Assembly (NCBI GenBank): GCA_035541995.1
Contig: DATKMG010000443.1
Span: 1-7,059 of the forward strand
Direction: 5' to 3'
Source of the DNA: DATKMG01 sp035541995
GTDB taxonomy: Bacteria; Acidobacteriota; Terriglobia; Versatilivoradales; Versatilivoraceae
Length of the DNA: 7,059 nucleotides
The notes under the pieces were generated by a model, which had not been told where the DNA came from, searched no databases, and saw only the letters and a list, made by a program, of their open reading frames with translations. Made by a program: the position numbers and the translations under genes. Shown here piece by piece: positions 1 through 6,890 of the stretch (positions are counted from its first letter, which is position 1; every line of letters starts with the position of its first letter).

Positions 1-1
1 A

Positions 2-1942
2 CTCACTGTGGGAACGACCTGGTCCTTGTCTTCGACCATAAGCGATGACTTTCGATTTAATTACAGTCGATTAGATAGCACTGGCGCTCTGGTTTCGAGC
101 AATTTTGGCGGCGCCACACCCATAACCCTCCCGCCACTTCCCGACGGCTACGATTTGAAGAACGCAGGTTTTGGCTTTCAAGCGGGATTTACTAGCAATG
201 GATACCTCGCCATTGGATCGGGTGAAGAGAGTCTCCAGCGCCAGATTGGACTGGTGGACAATGCTGCAATTCAAAGGGGTCTTCACAGGTTTGCGATCGG
301 AGTGGATTATCGCCGATTGTCACCGAGATTCGCTCCGAGCCAATACTTTCAGTATGCAGGGTTCAATGATTATCCAACCACCGAGGCCGGTATTGTCGGC
401 TTTGCTTTTATTAACCAGAACATTCCCGCAACGTTCCTGTTCAGGACCTTTAGCCTTTTTGCACAAGACACATGGCAGCTCAAGCCAAGCCTGACCCTAA
501 CCTATGGCTTGCGATGGGGTGTCGAATTTCCGCCGAAAACAATCGGCGGTCCGCCTTTTCCGGCTGTCCAAGACTTCAATACCAATGATCTATCGCAAAT
601 CGGGTTAGCGCCAGCGGGGACACCAGCCTACCAAACCAACTATGGAAATTTCTCGCCTCGCATAGGCATTGCGTACCAGCTCGTGCAGAGAAACGGCGTA
701 CCATCCACCGTGCTTCGAGGCGGGTTCGGCGTCTACGACGACCTGGCTGCAGGCGCAGCCGGAAACCTGGTCGCCTATGCGTATCCATACACTGGATACG
801 CCAACTATGATGGCAGCCAACTCCCCGTAGTATATCCACCCACGGGTGGTACCTTCCCTCTCGCCCCCGCCTACGCCGCACCGCCCCCGATTGCGCCCCC
901 TGGATCCTCCAACAGTGGACTTCTGCTGGGATTCAATCCCCACTATAAGACACCTTACACGCTTGAGTGGAATGTTGCCTTGCAGCAGGAACTCGGGAAA
1001 CAGCAAGCGGCGACGGTTTCATATGTTGGTGCGGCAGGAAGAAGACTGGTCCAAACAATATTTCCTTACAACTCTCCTCCCCCGAATTACCCGGGCGGAA
1101 TCGGGCTGTTCGACAACGGTGGCTCTTCCAGTTACAACGCCCTCCAGGCTCAGTTTCAACGCCAGGTTTCTCGCGGACTTCAGGCACTGGCTTCCTACAC
1201 ATTGGCGCACAACATTGATACGGGTTCGACCGTATTCGGCCAGGGCGGACAAGGGATAAATGATGATCGCGGGCCTTCGAAATTCGACATTCGTAACATG
1301 TTTTCTGCTGCGCTGGCCTACGGCATTCCGGCATACAGGCCGAATCGCTTCCTTGGAGCCATATTGAGCGGATGGTCGCTCCAGAGCATCATCAAAGCGT
1401 ACTCCTCCCCACCGGTGGACGTAACGATTAGCACAAATCAATCGTTTTCCGAAAAACCTGTTTACGTGAGACCTGATGTGCTTCCGGGAGTTCCCTTTTA
1501 CCTCTACGGTCCACAATATCCCGGAGGGAGGATCATCAATAACACCCCGGACGGGCCGAATATGTCCTGCGTTGGTCCGTTCTGCTTTCCGCCGATGGAT
1601 GCCAACGGAAACATACTGCGCCAAGGGAGTCTCGGACGAAATGCACTGCGAGGTTTCCCCGCGTCTCAGTGGGACTTCGCGGTTCATCGGGACTTTCCCA
1701 TCCACGAATCGTTGAAGCTGCAGTTCCGGGCCGAAATGTTCAACGTGTTGAATCACCCCAATTTCGCACCTCCATATAGTGCGCTCAATCTTGGTTTTGG
1801 TTCCAACGCTCAGTTCGGCTATTCGCTCCAGACACTGGGGCAGTATTTGGGCGCAAACAGCAGCGGGGGCGGTGCCCTGAGTCCCTTGTATCAATTCGGT
1901 GGACCCCGCTCTATCCAATTAGCGCTGAAACTGTCGTTCTGA
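2..1942 (+). CDS. Oar-like TonB-dependent receptor, C-terminal part (5' end outside window)
   Basis: Outer-membrane beta-barrel of a large TonB-dependent receptor. The frame is open from base 2, so the GTG at 8 is probably an internal codon and the true start lies upstream. About 646 residues are present; whole members of this family usually have about 1000-1200, so the signal peptide, carboxypeptidase-regulatory-like domain and plug are missing from view. Numbered from the GTG, visible family signatures are LFAQDTWQLKPSLTLTYGLRW-like strands at 150-170, NFSPRIGIAY at 214-223, a TPYTLEWNVALQQELG strand at 315-330, FDIRNMFSAALAYGIP near 426-441, FNVLNHPNFAPP at 578-589 and a terminal Phe after alternating residues (QLALKLSF). 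A proline-rich loop spans about 277-298, and Cys521/Cys526 could form a loop disulfide. Acidobacterial members have mostly unknown substrates. The PepSY-TM gene follows after 33 bp, so both probably share a transcript. Family assignment is firm; substrate is unknown. Confidence 0.88.
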   Translation, partial: LTVGTTWSLSSTISDDFRFNYSRLDSTGALVSSNFGGATPITLPPLPDGYDLKNAGFGFQAGFTSNGYLAIGSGEESLQRQIGLVDNAAIQRGLHRFAIGVDYRRLSPRFAPSQYFQYAGFNDYPTTEAGIVGFAFINQNIPATFLFRTFSLFAQDTWQLKPSLTLTYGLRWGVEFPPKTIGGPPFPAVQDFNTNDLSQIGLAPAGTPAYQTNYGNFSPRIGIAYQLVQRNGVPSTVLRGGFGVYDDLAAGAAGNLVAYAYPYTGYANYDGSQLPVVYPPTGGTFPLAPAYAAPPPIAPPGSSNSGLLLGFNPHYKTPYTLEWNVALQQELGKQQAATVSYVGAAGRRLVQTIFPYNSPPPNYPGGIGLFDNGGSSSYNALQAQFQRQVSRGLQALASYTLAHNIDTGSTVFGQGGQGINDDRGPSKFDIRNMFSAALAYGIPAYRPNRFLGAILSGWSLQSIIKAYSSPPVDVTISTNQSFSEKPVYVRPDVLPGVPFYLYGPQYPGGRIINNTPDGPNMSCVGPFCFPPMDANGNILRQGSLGRNALRGFPASQWDFAVHRDFPIHESLKLQFRAEMFNVLNHPNFAPPYSALNLGFGSNAQFGYSLQTLGQYLGANSSGGGALSPLYQFGGPRSIQLALKLSF

Positions 1943-1963
1943 CATCGAACGCCGGCAGTATGT

Positions 1964-1967
1964 GGAG
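1964..1967 (+). promoter_or_regulatory. Shine-Dalgarno site of the PepSY-TM gene
   Basis: GGAG lies eight bases before the ATG at 1976, inside the 33-bp gap after the receptor stop codon. No promoter-like or terminator-like structure is visible in this gap, which supports one transcript for both genes. Confidence 0.6.
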
Positions 1968-1975
1968 AATTCCGA

Positions 1976-3217
1976 ATGATTCACCGCTATTTCGTATGGC
2001 TGCATCGCTGGACGGGCCTGTTTATGGCTCTGTTTGTCATCCTTGTCGGACTAACCGGCACGCTTCTTGCCTTTCGGGTGAATCTCGAACAGTTGCTGAC
2101 TCCTGAACTCTTTGCCGATGATCGGCTCGGCCAGCAAACTCTTGACCTCGCGTCATTAGCCGAACGTGCGGAAGCTTTGGTCCCAAAGGCAAGGGTTGGA
2201 TTCTTCTCGGTTGGACCCGGACGGGCCGGCTTTTCTTTAGTGCCGCGCAAGAATCCCGCGACCGGCGAGCCCTATTCTTTGAAAGTTAATCATCTAATTC
2301 TGAATCCCTATACAGGCGAGGAGCTCCGGCCCTGTTGTGAAGGCAGACCCGCATCATGGCGCGCCAAGGTCATGCCCTTCGTTTACGAACTCCACACCTC
2401 GATCTTGCTCGGCGAAAACGGGAAGTGGTTCCTCGGAATCATTGCGCTTATCTGGACTTTGGATTGTTTTGTGGCTTTCTATCTGACACTGCCCCGCGGC
2501 ACCGGCGGATTTTGGCGCCGTTGGAAATATGCTTGGGCTGTAAAGTGGCGTGCGAACGCCTTCCGGGTCAATTTTGACCTCCACCGTTCTGGTGGGCTCT
2601 GGTTTTGGTCACTTCTTTTTGTATTCGCGTGGTCCAGCGTCATGCTTACGCTGCAACCTGTTTACGATCGCGTGACGAAAACTCTCTTCGAATACAACTC
2701 CGACCTAGACATAATGTCAAAGGTGCTTCTCAAGGAACCACTCGACAATCCTCGGCTTGATTGGCGGGCGGCGCAGGCGATTGGGGAACGCCTGATGGCG
2801 GAACAGGCGGCGAAGCACCACTTCACGATCAAGCGCCCGTTTGGGATGGCTTATATCCCTCAATTCGGCGTCTATACCTACGCGGTGCTGAGTTCCATCG
2901 ACATTCGGGGCCAAAGCTGGGACACCAGTATTTGGATCGATGGGAATACCGGCAAGTTAAAGGACGTGTCTCTTCCCTCCGTGCAGCCTACGGGCAACAA
3001 GATTAGCGCCTGGCTCTGGGCCGTTCACTTCGCAGACATCCACGACTTCTTAGCCTACAGGATACTCGTGAGTGTCTTTGGACTGCTGATCACCATGCTT
3101 TCCATTACCGGAATCTACATCTGGTGGCGAAAACTGGTGGGAAGAAGACTCGCAGCTGCTCGAGTAGTCCAGGAATCCGAAATTCAGCCGGTAGCAGTTC
3201 CGCCAGGACTGGGGTGA
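1976..3217 (+). CDS. PepSY-TM family inner-membrane protein, putative ferric-siderophore reductase
   Basis: Intact 413-residue integral membrane protein. Four hydrophobic helices are visible at about 14-34, 149-172, 206-226 and 360-384, with two periplasmic-type PepSY-like segments between them (about 55-118 and 262-330, each with an N-P/D-x-T-G-type turn, NPYTGE and DGNTGK). Family histidines sit at helix edges: LHRW (His10), ELHTSILLG (His140), DLHRSGG (His203), VHFADIHDF (His351, His356). In characterised relatives such as FoxB, conserved histidines bind haem and the protein takes part in reductive iron release from siderophores; that role is inferred here. The start is set by ATG at 1976 with GGAG at 1964-1967, eight bases upstream. 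It lies 33 bp behind the Oar-like receptor, which suggests co-transcription. A vicinal Cys120-Cys121 pair (RPCCEG) in the first periplasmic segment is unusual to my knowledge. The Lys/Arg-rich end after helix 4 fits a cytoplasmic C-terminus. Confidence 0.88.
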   Translation: MIHRYFVWLHRWTGLFMALFVILVGLTGTLLAFRVNLEQLLTPELFADDRLGQQTLDLASLAERAEALVPKARVGFFSVGPGRAGFSLVPRKNPATGEPYSLKVNHLILNPYTGEELRPCCEGRPASWRAKVMPFVYELHTSILLGENGKWFLGIIALIWTLDCFVAFYLTLPRGTGGFWRRWKYAWAVKWRANAFRVNFDLHRSGGLWFWSLLFVFAWSSVMLTLQPVYDRVTKTLFEYNSDLDIMSKVLLKEPLDNPRLDWRAAQAIGERLMAEQAAKHHFTIKRPFGMAYIPQFGVYTYAVLSSIDIRGQSWDTSIWIDGNTGKLKDVSLPSVQPTGNKISAWLWAVHFADIHDFLAYRILVSVFGLLITMLSITGIYIWWRKLVGRRLAAARVVQESEIQPVAVPPGLG

Positions 3218-3408
3218 AAAATGATCTTGCGTTGGGGCAGACTGCTCGAGGGAACCCGCCGGAAGCGCACGTGTAACGAGGAAGTCCTTGCGGGCCTGTC
3301 CCACTTTTAGGAACTTGCCCAGCGAAAACAAATCCTTCCCCCTGGGGAAGTCGTAGAAGTCTACTTCCTCCAGGGAAATCCCGGCAGTGCTGCGGATCAC
3401 CGGGGGAG
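3218..3408. other. Spacer without a convincing gene; possible remnants
   Basis: This stretch separates the PepSY-TM stop codon from the receptor remnant. On the plus strand, ATG 3221 opens only 29 codons before TAG at 3308. The frame that later encodes the receptor is open here from at least 3298, but its translation is Pro/Ser/Cys/Arg-rich and has none of the alternating pattern of a beta-barrel. On the minus strand a frame stays open from about 3439 through the whole spacer. It has G or C in roughly two thirds of third positions and reads plausibly as protein (SLEEVDFYDFPRGKDLF, then LGKFLKVGQARKDFLV), but I do not recognise it and see no start with a Shine-Dalgarno site. The strong inverted repeat at 3340-3375 lies inside. 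It may be debris of a rearrangement that removed the front of the downstream receptor. Confidence 0.4.
3340..3375. repeat. Imperfect inverted repeat (hairpin) in the spacer
   Basis: The left arm is CCCTGG-GGAAG-tcg-TAGA (3340-3357) and the right arm is TCTA-CTTCC-t-CCAGGG (3360-3375). Fifteen base pairs form (about 14 with a realistic AAGT loop), broken only by a 3-base bulge on the left and a 1-base bulge on the right. A second overlapping perfect palindrome, CTTCCCC-CT-GGGGAAG, occupies 3335-3350 and competes with it. No T-run follows on either strand, so a classic intrinsic terminator is unlikely. The role is unknown: an RNA structure, a small repeat element or a recombination scar are all possible. 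Confidence 0.6.
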
Positions 3409-3432
3409 GGACTTCGGTTTGATCATGCGGAT

Positions 3433-4218
3433 ATGCAGGTCAGCGCGCCCAATCCCAATATCGACCTCTACTACCAGTTCCACGATACGCGCCGGACTGG
3501 GACTGAGGAACGATATCTCAGCCGGGGAATGGGCACGGGAGCCAATCTTGGAAATCCTCTGCTCCCAATCACCCGGAATACAGAGGTGATGACCGGGATC
3601 AACTTGACTCCGGGTCGCTTTTATTTACGGCCGGACTTCTTCTACTCGTTCTTGAATAACTACATCATCGTTAACAATCAACCCCAGATGAACGAGATGA
3701 AAATGGTGATGGGGTCGATGGATCCAATGGCGCCCCCCACGGCGCGTTCATACACGAACATTGGTGCAAGCATTTACGGTGGCGAGATGGTCTACGGGTT
3801 CTCGTTTACCAATACTCTCCTGCTTAGCGGAGGCGGTTCGTATTCGCGGGGAACATCCAGTTCCAAGATCAGCGCAAACGTCATGAGTCCCAACCTGCCA
3901 GAGATGCCGCCCTTCCGCTCCTGGGCCACCCTGCGATATGCCCGGAGCTGGGCCTTCGCGGAACTGGGCGCCGTGGCAGTAGACCGTCAATCGCAGGTCG
4001 ATTCGGATCTCCATGAAGTCCCCACGCCCGGATACGGTCTCCTGAATCTGAAGCTGGGAATTACACACCGGAGATTCTCGGGGAGTTTTACTCTGGACAA
4101 TCTGCTTAACCGCTTCTACTACGAACACTTTTCGTACTATCGCGATCCCTTTGCCGCAGGCGTAAAGGTGCCCGAGCCGGGACGGAACTTCTTCCTTCAG
4201 GTCAGATATTCGTTTTGA
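3433..4218 (+). pseudogene. TonB-dependent receptor remnant, OprC/NosA-like, C-terminal barrel only
   Basis: From the first in-frame ATG 261 residues remain; recognisable receptor sequence appears to begin slightly earlier, at GLRFDHA (3409-3429). Visible family features are GNPLLPITRNTE (40-51), RSYTNIGASIYGGE (105-118), PTPGYGLLNLKLG (198-209), DNLLNRFYYEHFSYYRDPF (222-240) and VPEPGRNFFLQVRYSF ending in Phe. The last blocks resemble the end of copper receptors OprC/NosA. Whole members have about 600-700 residues, so the signal peptide, TonB box, plug and early strands are absent. No signal peptide follows ATG 3433, and no Shine-Dalgarno site lies at normal distance (the nearest purine run, 3402-3410, is 22 bases off). 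The step from HDTRRTGT to EERYLSRGMGT (17-35) also looks short, as if a hairpin of some 30 residues were deleted. Six methionines lie within residues 86-99. It could still be translated, but an exported, working receptor is very unlikely. Confidence 0.78.
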
Positions 4219-4254
4219 GCTGGAGCAAAGACCAGCCTTGACGTGCGGCGTAGT
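4219..4254. other. Short gap between convergent transcripts, weak hairpin only
   Basis: Directly after the receptor-remnant stop codon a 5-bp inverted repeat, GCTGG (4219-4223) and CCAGC (4232-4236), encloses an 8-base loop. It is not followed by a T-run on the plus strand, so it is at best a weak terminator. Nothing else is visible in this gap. Confidence 0.3.
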
Positions 4255-4362
4255 TTACTTCCTCACGCCGGCGAGCGCTGCCATGATATCCTCGCTGTGA
4301 CCGGGCCGAAGCAGATTCAACTTCTGATGTTTCCCCTTAGACGACTTCAAGGGCTGCCCATT
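4255..4362 (-). other. Coding-like in-frame tail after the cupin stop codon
   Basis: Directly after the cupin TGA (4363-4365), the same minus-strand frame stays open for 35 more codons to TAA at 4255-4257. About 26 of the 35 codons end in G or C, and the translation looks protein-like: basic at first (KSSKGKHQKLNLLRPGH) and ending in a helix-like SEDIMAALAGVRK. There is no start codon with a Shine-Dalgarno site. The cupin already ends naturally at YVYIVADAK, so this is probably not a needed part of it. It may be the 3' remnant of another gene, or chance. Confidence 0.25.
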
Positions 4363-4779
4363 TCACTTTGCATCTGCCACGATGTAGACGTAACGCAGCA
4401 CATGAGTTCCGGTATTCCTGACATCATGCTCGGTCTCCGGTGGGCAATAGAGAGCATGGTTTGCTTTCACCTGCAAAGTTGAGCCGTCCTTGAATATCAT
4501 TTCCCCCTGGCCCTCCAAAATGACCAGCAGCTCTTCATGCTGTTTTGTACTGTGCTTTCCTACGGACTTATTGGGGGCCAGGACGACCAAACCAGACTTC
4601 ATGGTGACGCTTTCCGGGGGGCCACCCAGCACTTGCAGGTAGTCCTTCCCGGCACTATCGAGCTTGACCACTTTGGGGTGTAGGCCCGCTTTATCAGCTT
4701 CGATTGAAAAGGAAGCATGCGAAAGTACGACAATCGAGATAATGACCAATAGGCCTGCGACGGTTGGATGCATCTTCAT
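4363..4779 (-). CDS. Secreted single-domain cupin protein
   Basis: A 138-residue protein with an N-terminal signal peptide (hydrophobic 7-20, likely cut after SHA at 22) and one small cupin barrel at about 62-135. Cupin motif 1 is seen as GKHSTKQHEELLVILEG (74-90), with candidate metal ligands His76, His81 and Glu82 or Glu83. Motif 2 is YCPPETEHDVRNTG (111-124) with His118 and the usual Asn122. Such cupins bind a divalent metal and range from enzymes to sugar- or metal-binding proteins; the specific role is not readable. Export to the periplasm or cell surface is predicted. The ATG at 4779 is supported by AGGAG at 4788-4792, eight bases upstream; a second in-frame ATG at 4773 lacks that spacing. 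The gene starts 68 bp after the stop of the minus-strand receptor with no terminator visible between, so both are probably one operon and the cupin may handle the imported substrate or its metal. Confidence 0.85.
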   Translation of the reverse strand: MKMHPTVAGLLVIISIVVLSHASFSIEADKAGLHPKVVKLDSAGKDYLQVLGGPPESVTMKSGLVVLAPNKSVGKHSTKQHEELLVILEGQGEMIFKDGSTLQVKANHALYCPPETEHDVRNTGTHVLRYVYIVADAK

Positions 4780-4787
4780 TGTGGATT

Positions 4788-4792
4788 CTCCT
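4788..4792 (-). promoter_or_regulatory. Shine-Dalgarno site of the cupin gene
   Basis: AGGAG on the minus strand lies eight bases before the ATG at 4779 and decides between this start and the in-frame ATG two codons later. Confidence 0.65.
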
Positions 4793-4847
4793 GTGAAAGG
4801 TTTTGTGTATCAACGCTACCTCGGCTATCAAATCGAATACCTAGCTT

Positions 4848-6878
4848 TCAGAAGTGGATCGATACTCCCCCTGCGGCGTTTACCCCGGGCATCGGATATC
4901 CTGGAAGTACCTCGTAGCTATGGTTCAGGATGTTGTCAACCATGGCGAAGAGATCAAGGCTGCGTCGAATCGGGACGCTGAGCTTGGCTGAAGCGAGAGT
5001 ATAGCCGCCCAATTGCGAGGTGTGGCTTGGATCCGTGTAACGCCGCCCGATCGCCTGGACCCCCAGATGAAGGAAGGCCCTCTTCAGATCCCAATCGACG
5101 GCCAAGGTCGCCTTATTCTGTGGGACGAGCGGAGCAAGATTCGTCGAGGTCAGAAAGGCATATCCGGCCGAAGTGCTCACTCTACGCCACACACTCCATC
5201 GCAAATTCATTTCAATACCCTTGTTGATTGCCCGTCCGCTATTCAGCAATTCCAGATTGGGGTAGTTCCCGAGGGTCACGATCTGGTTGGTGAGATTCGC
5301 GTAATAAAGAGTAGCCCACGCCGTCAGATTACGCGCCGGGCGAAACTGTAGAGTGCCCTGGTAATTCCACAGGTTCTCTGGTTGAAGGGTGGGATTCGGC
5401 GCCGGAAACAAATAAAGTTCCCGAATCGTCGGGTTTCGAAAACCTTCACTGATCGAGCCAGACACCGAAACCCTCTCAGTGAAGTTCCAAACCGCTCCGA
5501 ACTCCGGCACGGCCAGGTTACCGAATTGGGAATTGGTCTGGTAGCGCACTCCGGCATTGAGTACAAGTGGAGCGGTCGGATTCCAGTGACCGCGCACAAA
5601 ACCGGCCGCATCGGTGATCTCATGTTGACCCCAGCTGAACCCGCTGGCCGTACCCGCCGTGCCCCCGTAGTTGACGATGTCAGTGCCAAAATCAATCGCC
5701 GCCGAGTGGTGGAGTGTCAGGGTCTCGAATACTCTTCCCCCTGTGATACGATCCACCGAACCGAATCCGTCGGTAATGGAATTGTGCCCCCAAGTCGAGT
5801 AGAACCTAGTGTAACCATTCAACAGACTCGTTGAATTGGCGAGATCCAGGCTGAATCCTCCGCGGCCCACACTGGCAGCACTGTCCGCGAGCGGGGCCTC
5901 TACAGGTCCGGGATCGTGGACCAGGAAGTGGCCGTAGTCGCCGTCTAACGACACCTTCCAGGTTTCAGAGAGCGTGTAGCTGATGCCGACCGACCCATCC
6001 TGAGAGTGGAACGCAGAGTTGGGACGATCTCCATTCGTGTAGTTCAGGCCGGCGGCGAAGGAGTAAACGCCGCGTCCTTTTCGGAAACCGGTCCATAACC
6101 GGTTCTGCCCGGTCATATAGGAACCGAGGCTGGAGGTCACGCGGAATTCGGGCTTGGCGCCAGGTTGAAGAGGATTGATTTCGACCACCCCGCCCATGGC
6201 ATTGGTGCCATAGAGGACCGATGCAGGCCCTTCGATCACGCTGATGCTGCCGACGTCGGACAGGTCATAGAAGTCCGGAAGCGGATGTCCCATTTGCCCC
6301 TGGAAGTCAGGCCGTCCTGCCAGGACGATGAGCACATCCGTGTTGGGCGAACCGCCGACTCCCCGGATGTTGACCGCGCCTGTTCCATTTTCGGCAATTC
6401 CATAGCCCATCACCCCCCGGCGCGTCACGTACACGCTGGGGGATAGATCCTCGACTGCATCCAATACCGTTCGGGCCGAAGTCCGATCAATCTGGGCCGC
6501 ACTCCCGGCTGCAATGGTTGGGCTCCCTTCATCTGTCACGATCACATTGATCGTCGTTTGTACCGTTGCAGGCCGGAGGCTGAACTGCAGCCCCTGGCCG
6601 CATTCTTTGAGAGTGGCCTCTTCAGGCTCGAACCCGACCGCCTGGACCCGAACCACTGCTCCGGGATCGCACGGGATATTTCCCTGGCCGGTGTTGTCGG
6701 TAATCATGGAAGGGACAAACCCTCCCTGGACGGGTCGAACCTGGACGGTAGCGCCTCGGATTGGAGCTCCACTTCCATCCACGACCTGAACTACAACATT
6801 TGAACTGGCCAGGCACGACAATGGGGGGAAACCAGCCAATGCAAAAAGACAATTGCAAATGAACCTGGGAGTGACCAT
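4848..6878 (-). CDS. TonB-dependent receptor with N-terminal carboxypeptidase-regulatory-like domain
   Basis: Intact 676-residue outer-membrane receptor for TonB-driven import. In order: signal peptide 1-24 (likely cut SCLA/SSN); a carboxypeptidase-regulatory-like beta-sandwich at about 27-104 (VDGSGAPIRGATVQV, then TDNTGQG), with Cys70 and Cys93 able to form a disulfide; a TonB-box-like TINVIVT at 109-115; a plug at about 133-238 (VNIRGVGGSPNTDVLIVLAG, then VIEGPASVLYGTNAMGGVVEI); and a barrel from about 245 to the terminal Phe. The block GFRNPTIRELYLFPAPNPTLQPE (479-501) and the end DNILNHSYEVLPGYPMPG (648-665) are typical of BtuB/FepA/CirA-type receptors. This points to a siderophore, cobalamin or similar chelate, but the substrate cannot be fixed. 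The ATG at 6878 has an ideal Shine-Dalgarno site, AGGAGG, six bases upstream. The cupin gene follows after 68 bp, and the operon converges on the plus-strand genes. No frameshift or missing core motif was seen. Confidence 0.92.
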   Translation of the reverse strand: MVTPRFICNCLFALAGFPPLSCLASSNVVVQVVDGSGAPIRGATVQVRPVQGGFVPSMITDNTGQGNIPCDPGAVVRVQAVGFEPEEATLKECGQGLQFSLRPATVQTTINVIVTDEGSPTIAAGSAAQIDRTSARTVLDAVEDLSPSVYVTRRGVMGYGIAENGTGAVNIRGVGGSPNTDVLIVLAGRPDFQGQMGHPLPDFYDLSDVGSISVIEGPASVLYGTNAMGGVVEINPLQPGAKPEFRVTSSLGSYMTGQNRLWTGFRKGRGVYSFAAGLNYTNGDRPNSAFHSQDGSVGISYTLSETWKVSLDGDYGHFLVHDPGPVEAPLADSAASVGRGGFSLDLANSTSLLNGYTRFYSTWGHNSITDGFGSVDRITGGRVFETLTLHHSAAIDFGTDIVNYGGTAGTASGFSWGQHEITDAAGFVRGHWNPTAPLVLNAGVRYQTNSQFGNLAVPEFGAVWNFTERVSVSGSISEGFRNPTIRELYLFPAPNPTLQPENLWNYQGTLQFRPARNLTAWATLYYANLTNQIVTLGNYPNLELLNSGRAINKGIEMNLRWSVWRRVSTSAGYAFLTSTNLAPLVPQNKATLAVDWDLKRAFLHLGVQAIGRRYTDPSHTSQLGGYTLASAKLSVPIRRSLDLFAMVDNILNHSYEVLPGYPMPGVNAAGGVSIHF

Positions 6879-6884
6879 TGACCA

Positions 6885-6890
6885 CCTCCT
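6885..6890 (-). promoter_or_regulatory. Strong Shine-Dalgarno site of the minus-strand receptor
   Basis: AGGAGG, continuing as AGGAGGTGG, lies six bases before the ATG at 6878. It is a near-perfect match to the 16S rRNA 3' end, which fixes the start and predicts efficient translation of this receptor. Confidence 0.75.

Noticed and set aside
779..801. Perfect 8-bp inverted repeat GCGTATCC/GGATACGC with a 7-base loop
   Set aside because: It sits inside the receptor coding region in a tyrosine-rich loop (AYAYPYTGYANY). Repeated Tyr/Pro/Gly codons can create such symmetry, and nothing links it to regulation.
1019..1918. A 299-codon open frame on the minus strand opposite the first receptor
   Set aside because: It lies wholly antisense to a well-supported receptor barrel, its translation is rich in Arg, Cys and His with no recognisable domain, and it has no convincing start signal. 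It is explained by codon bias of the real gene.
3221..3310. Short plus-strand ORF of 29 codons directly after the PepSY-TM stop
   Set aside because: It is very basic, has no recognisable domain and lies in a spacer that seems to be debris. Close spacing to the upstream stop codon alone is not enough to call a gene.
4219..4236. Hairpin after the receptor remnant as an intrinsic terminator
   Set aside because: The stem is only 5 bp and no T-run follows, so it does not meet the pattern of a rho-independent terminator.
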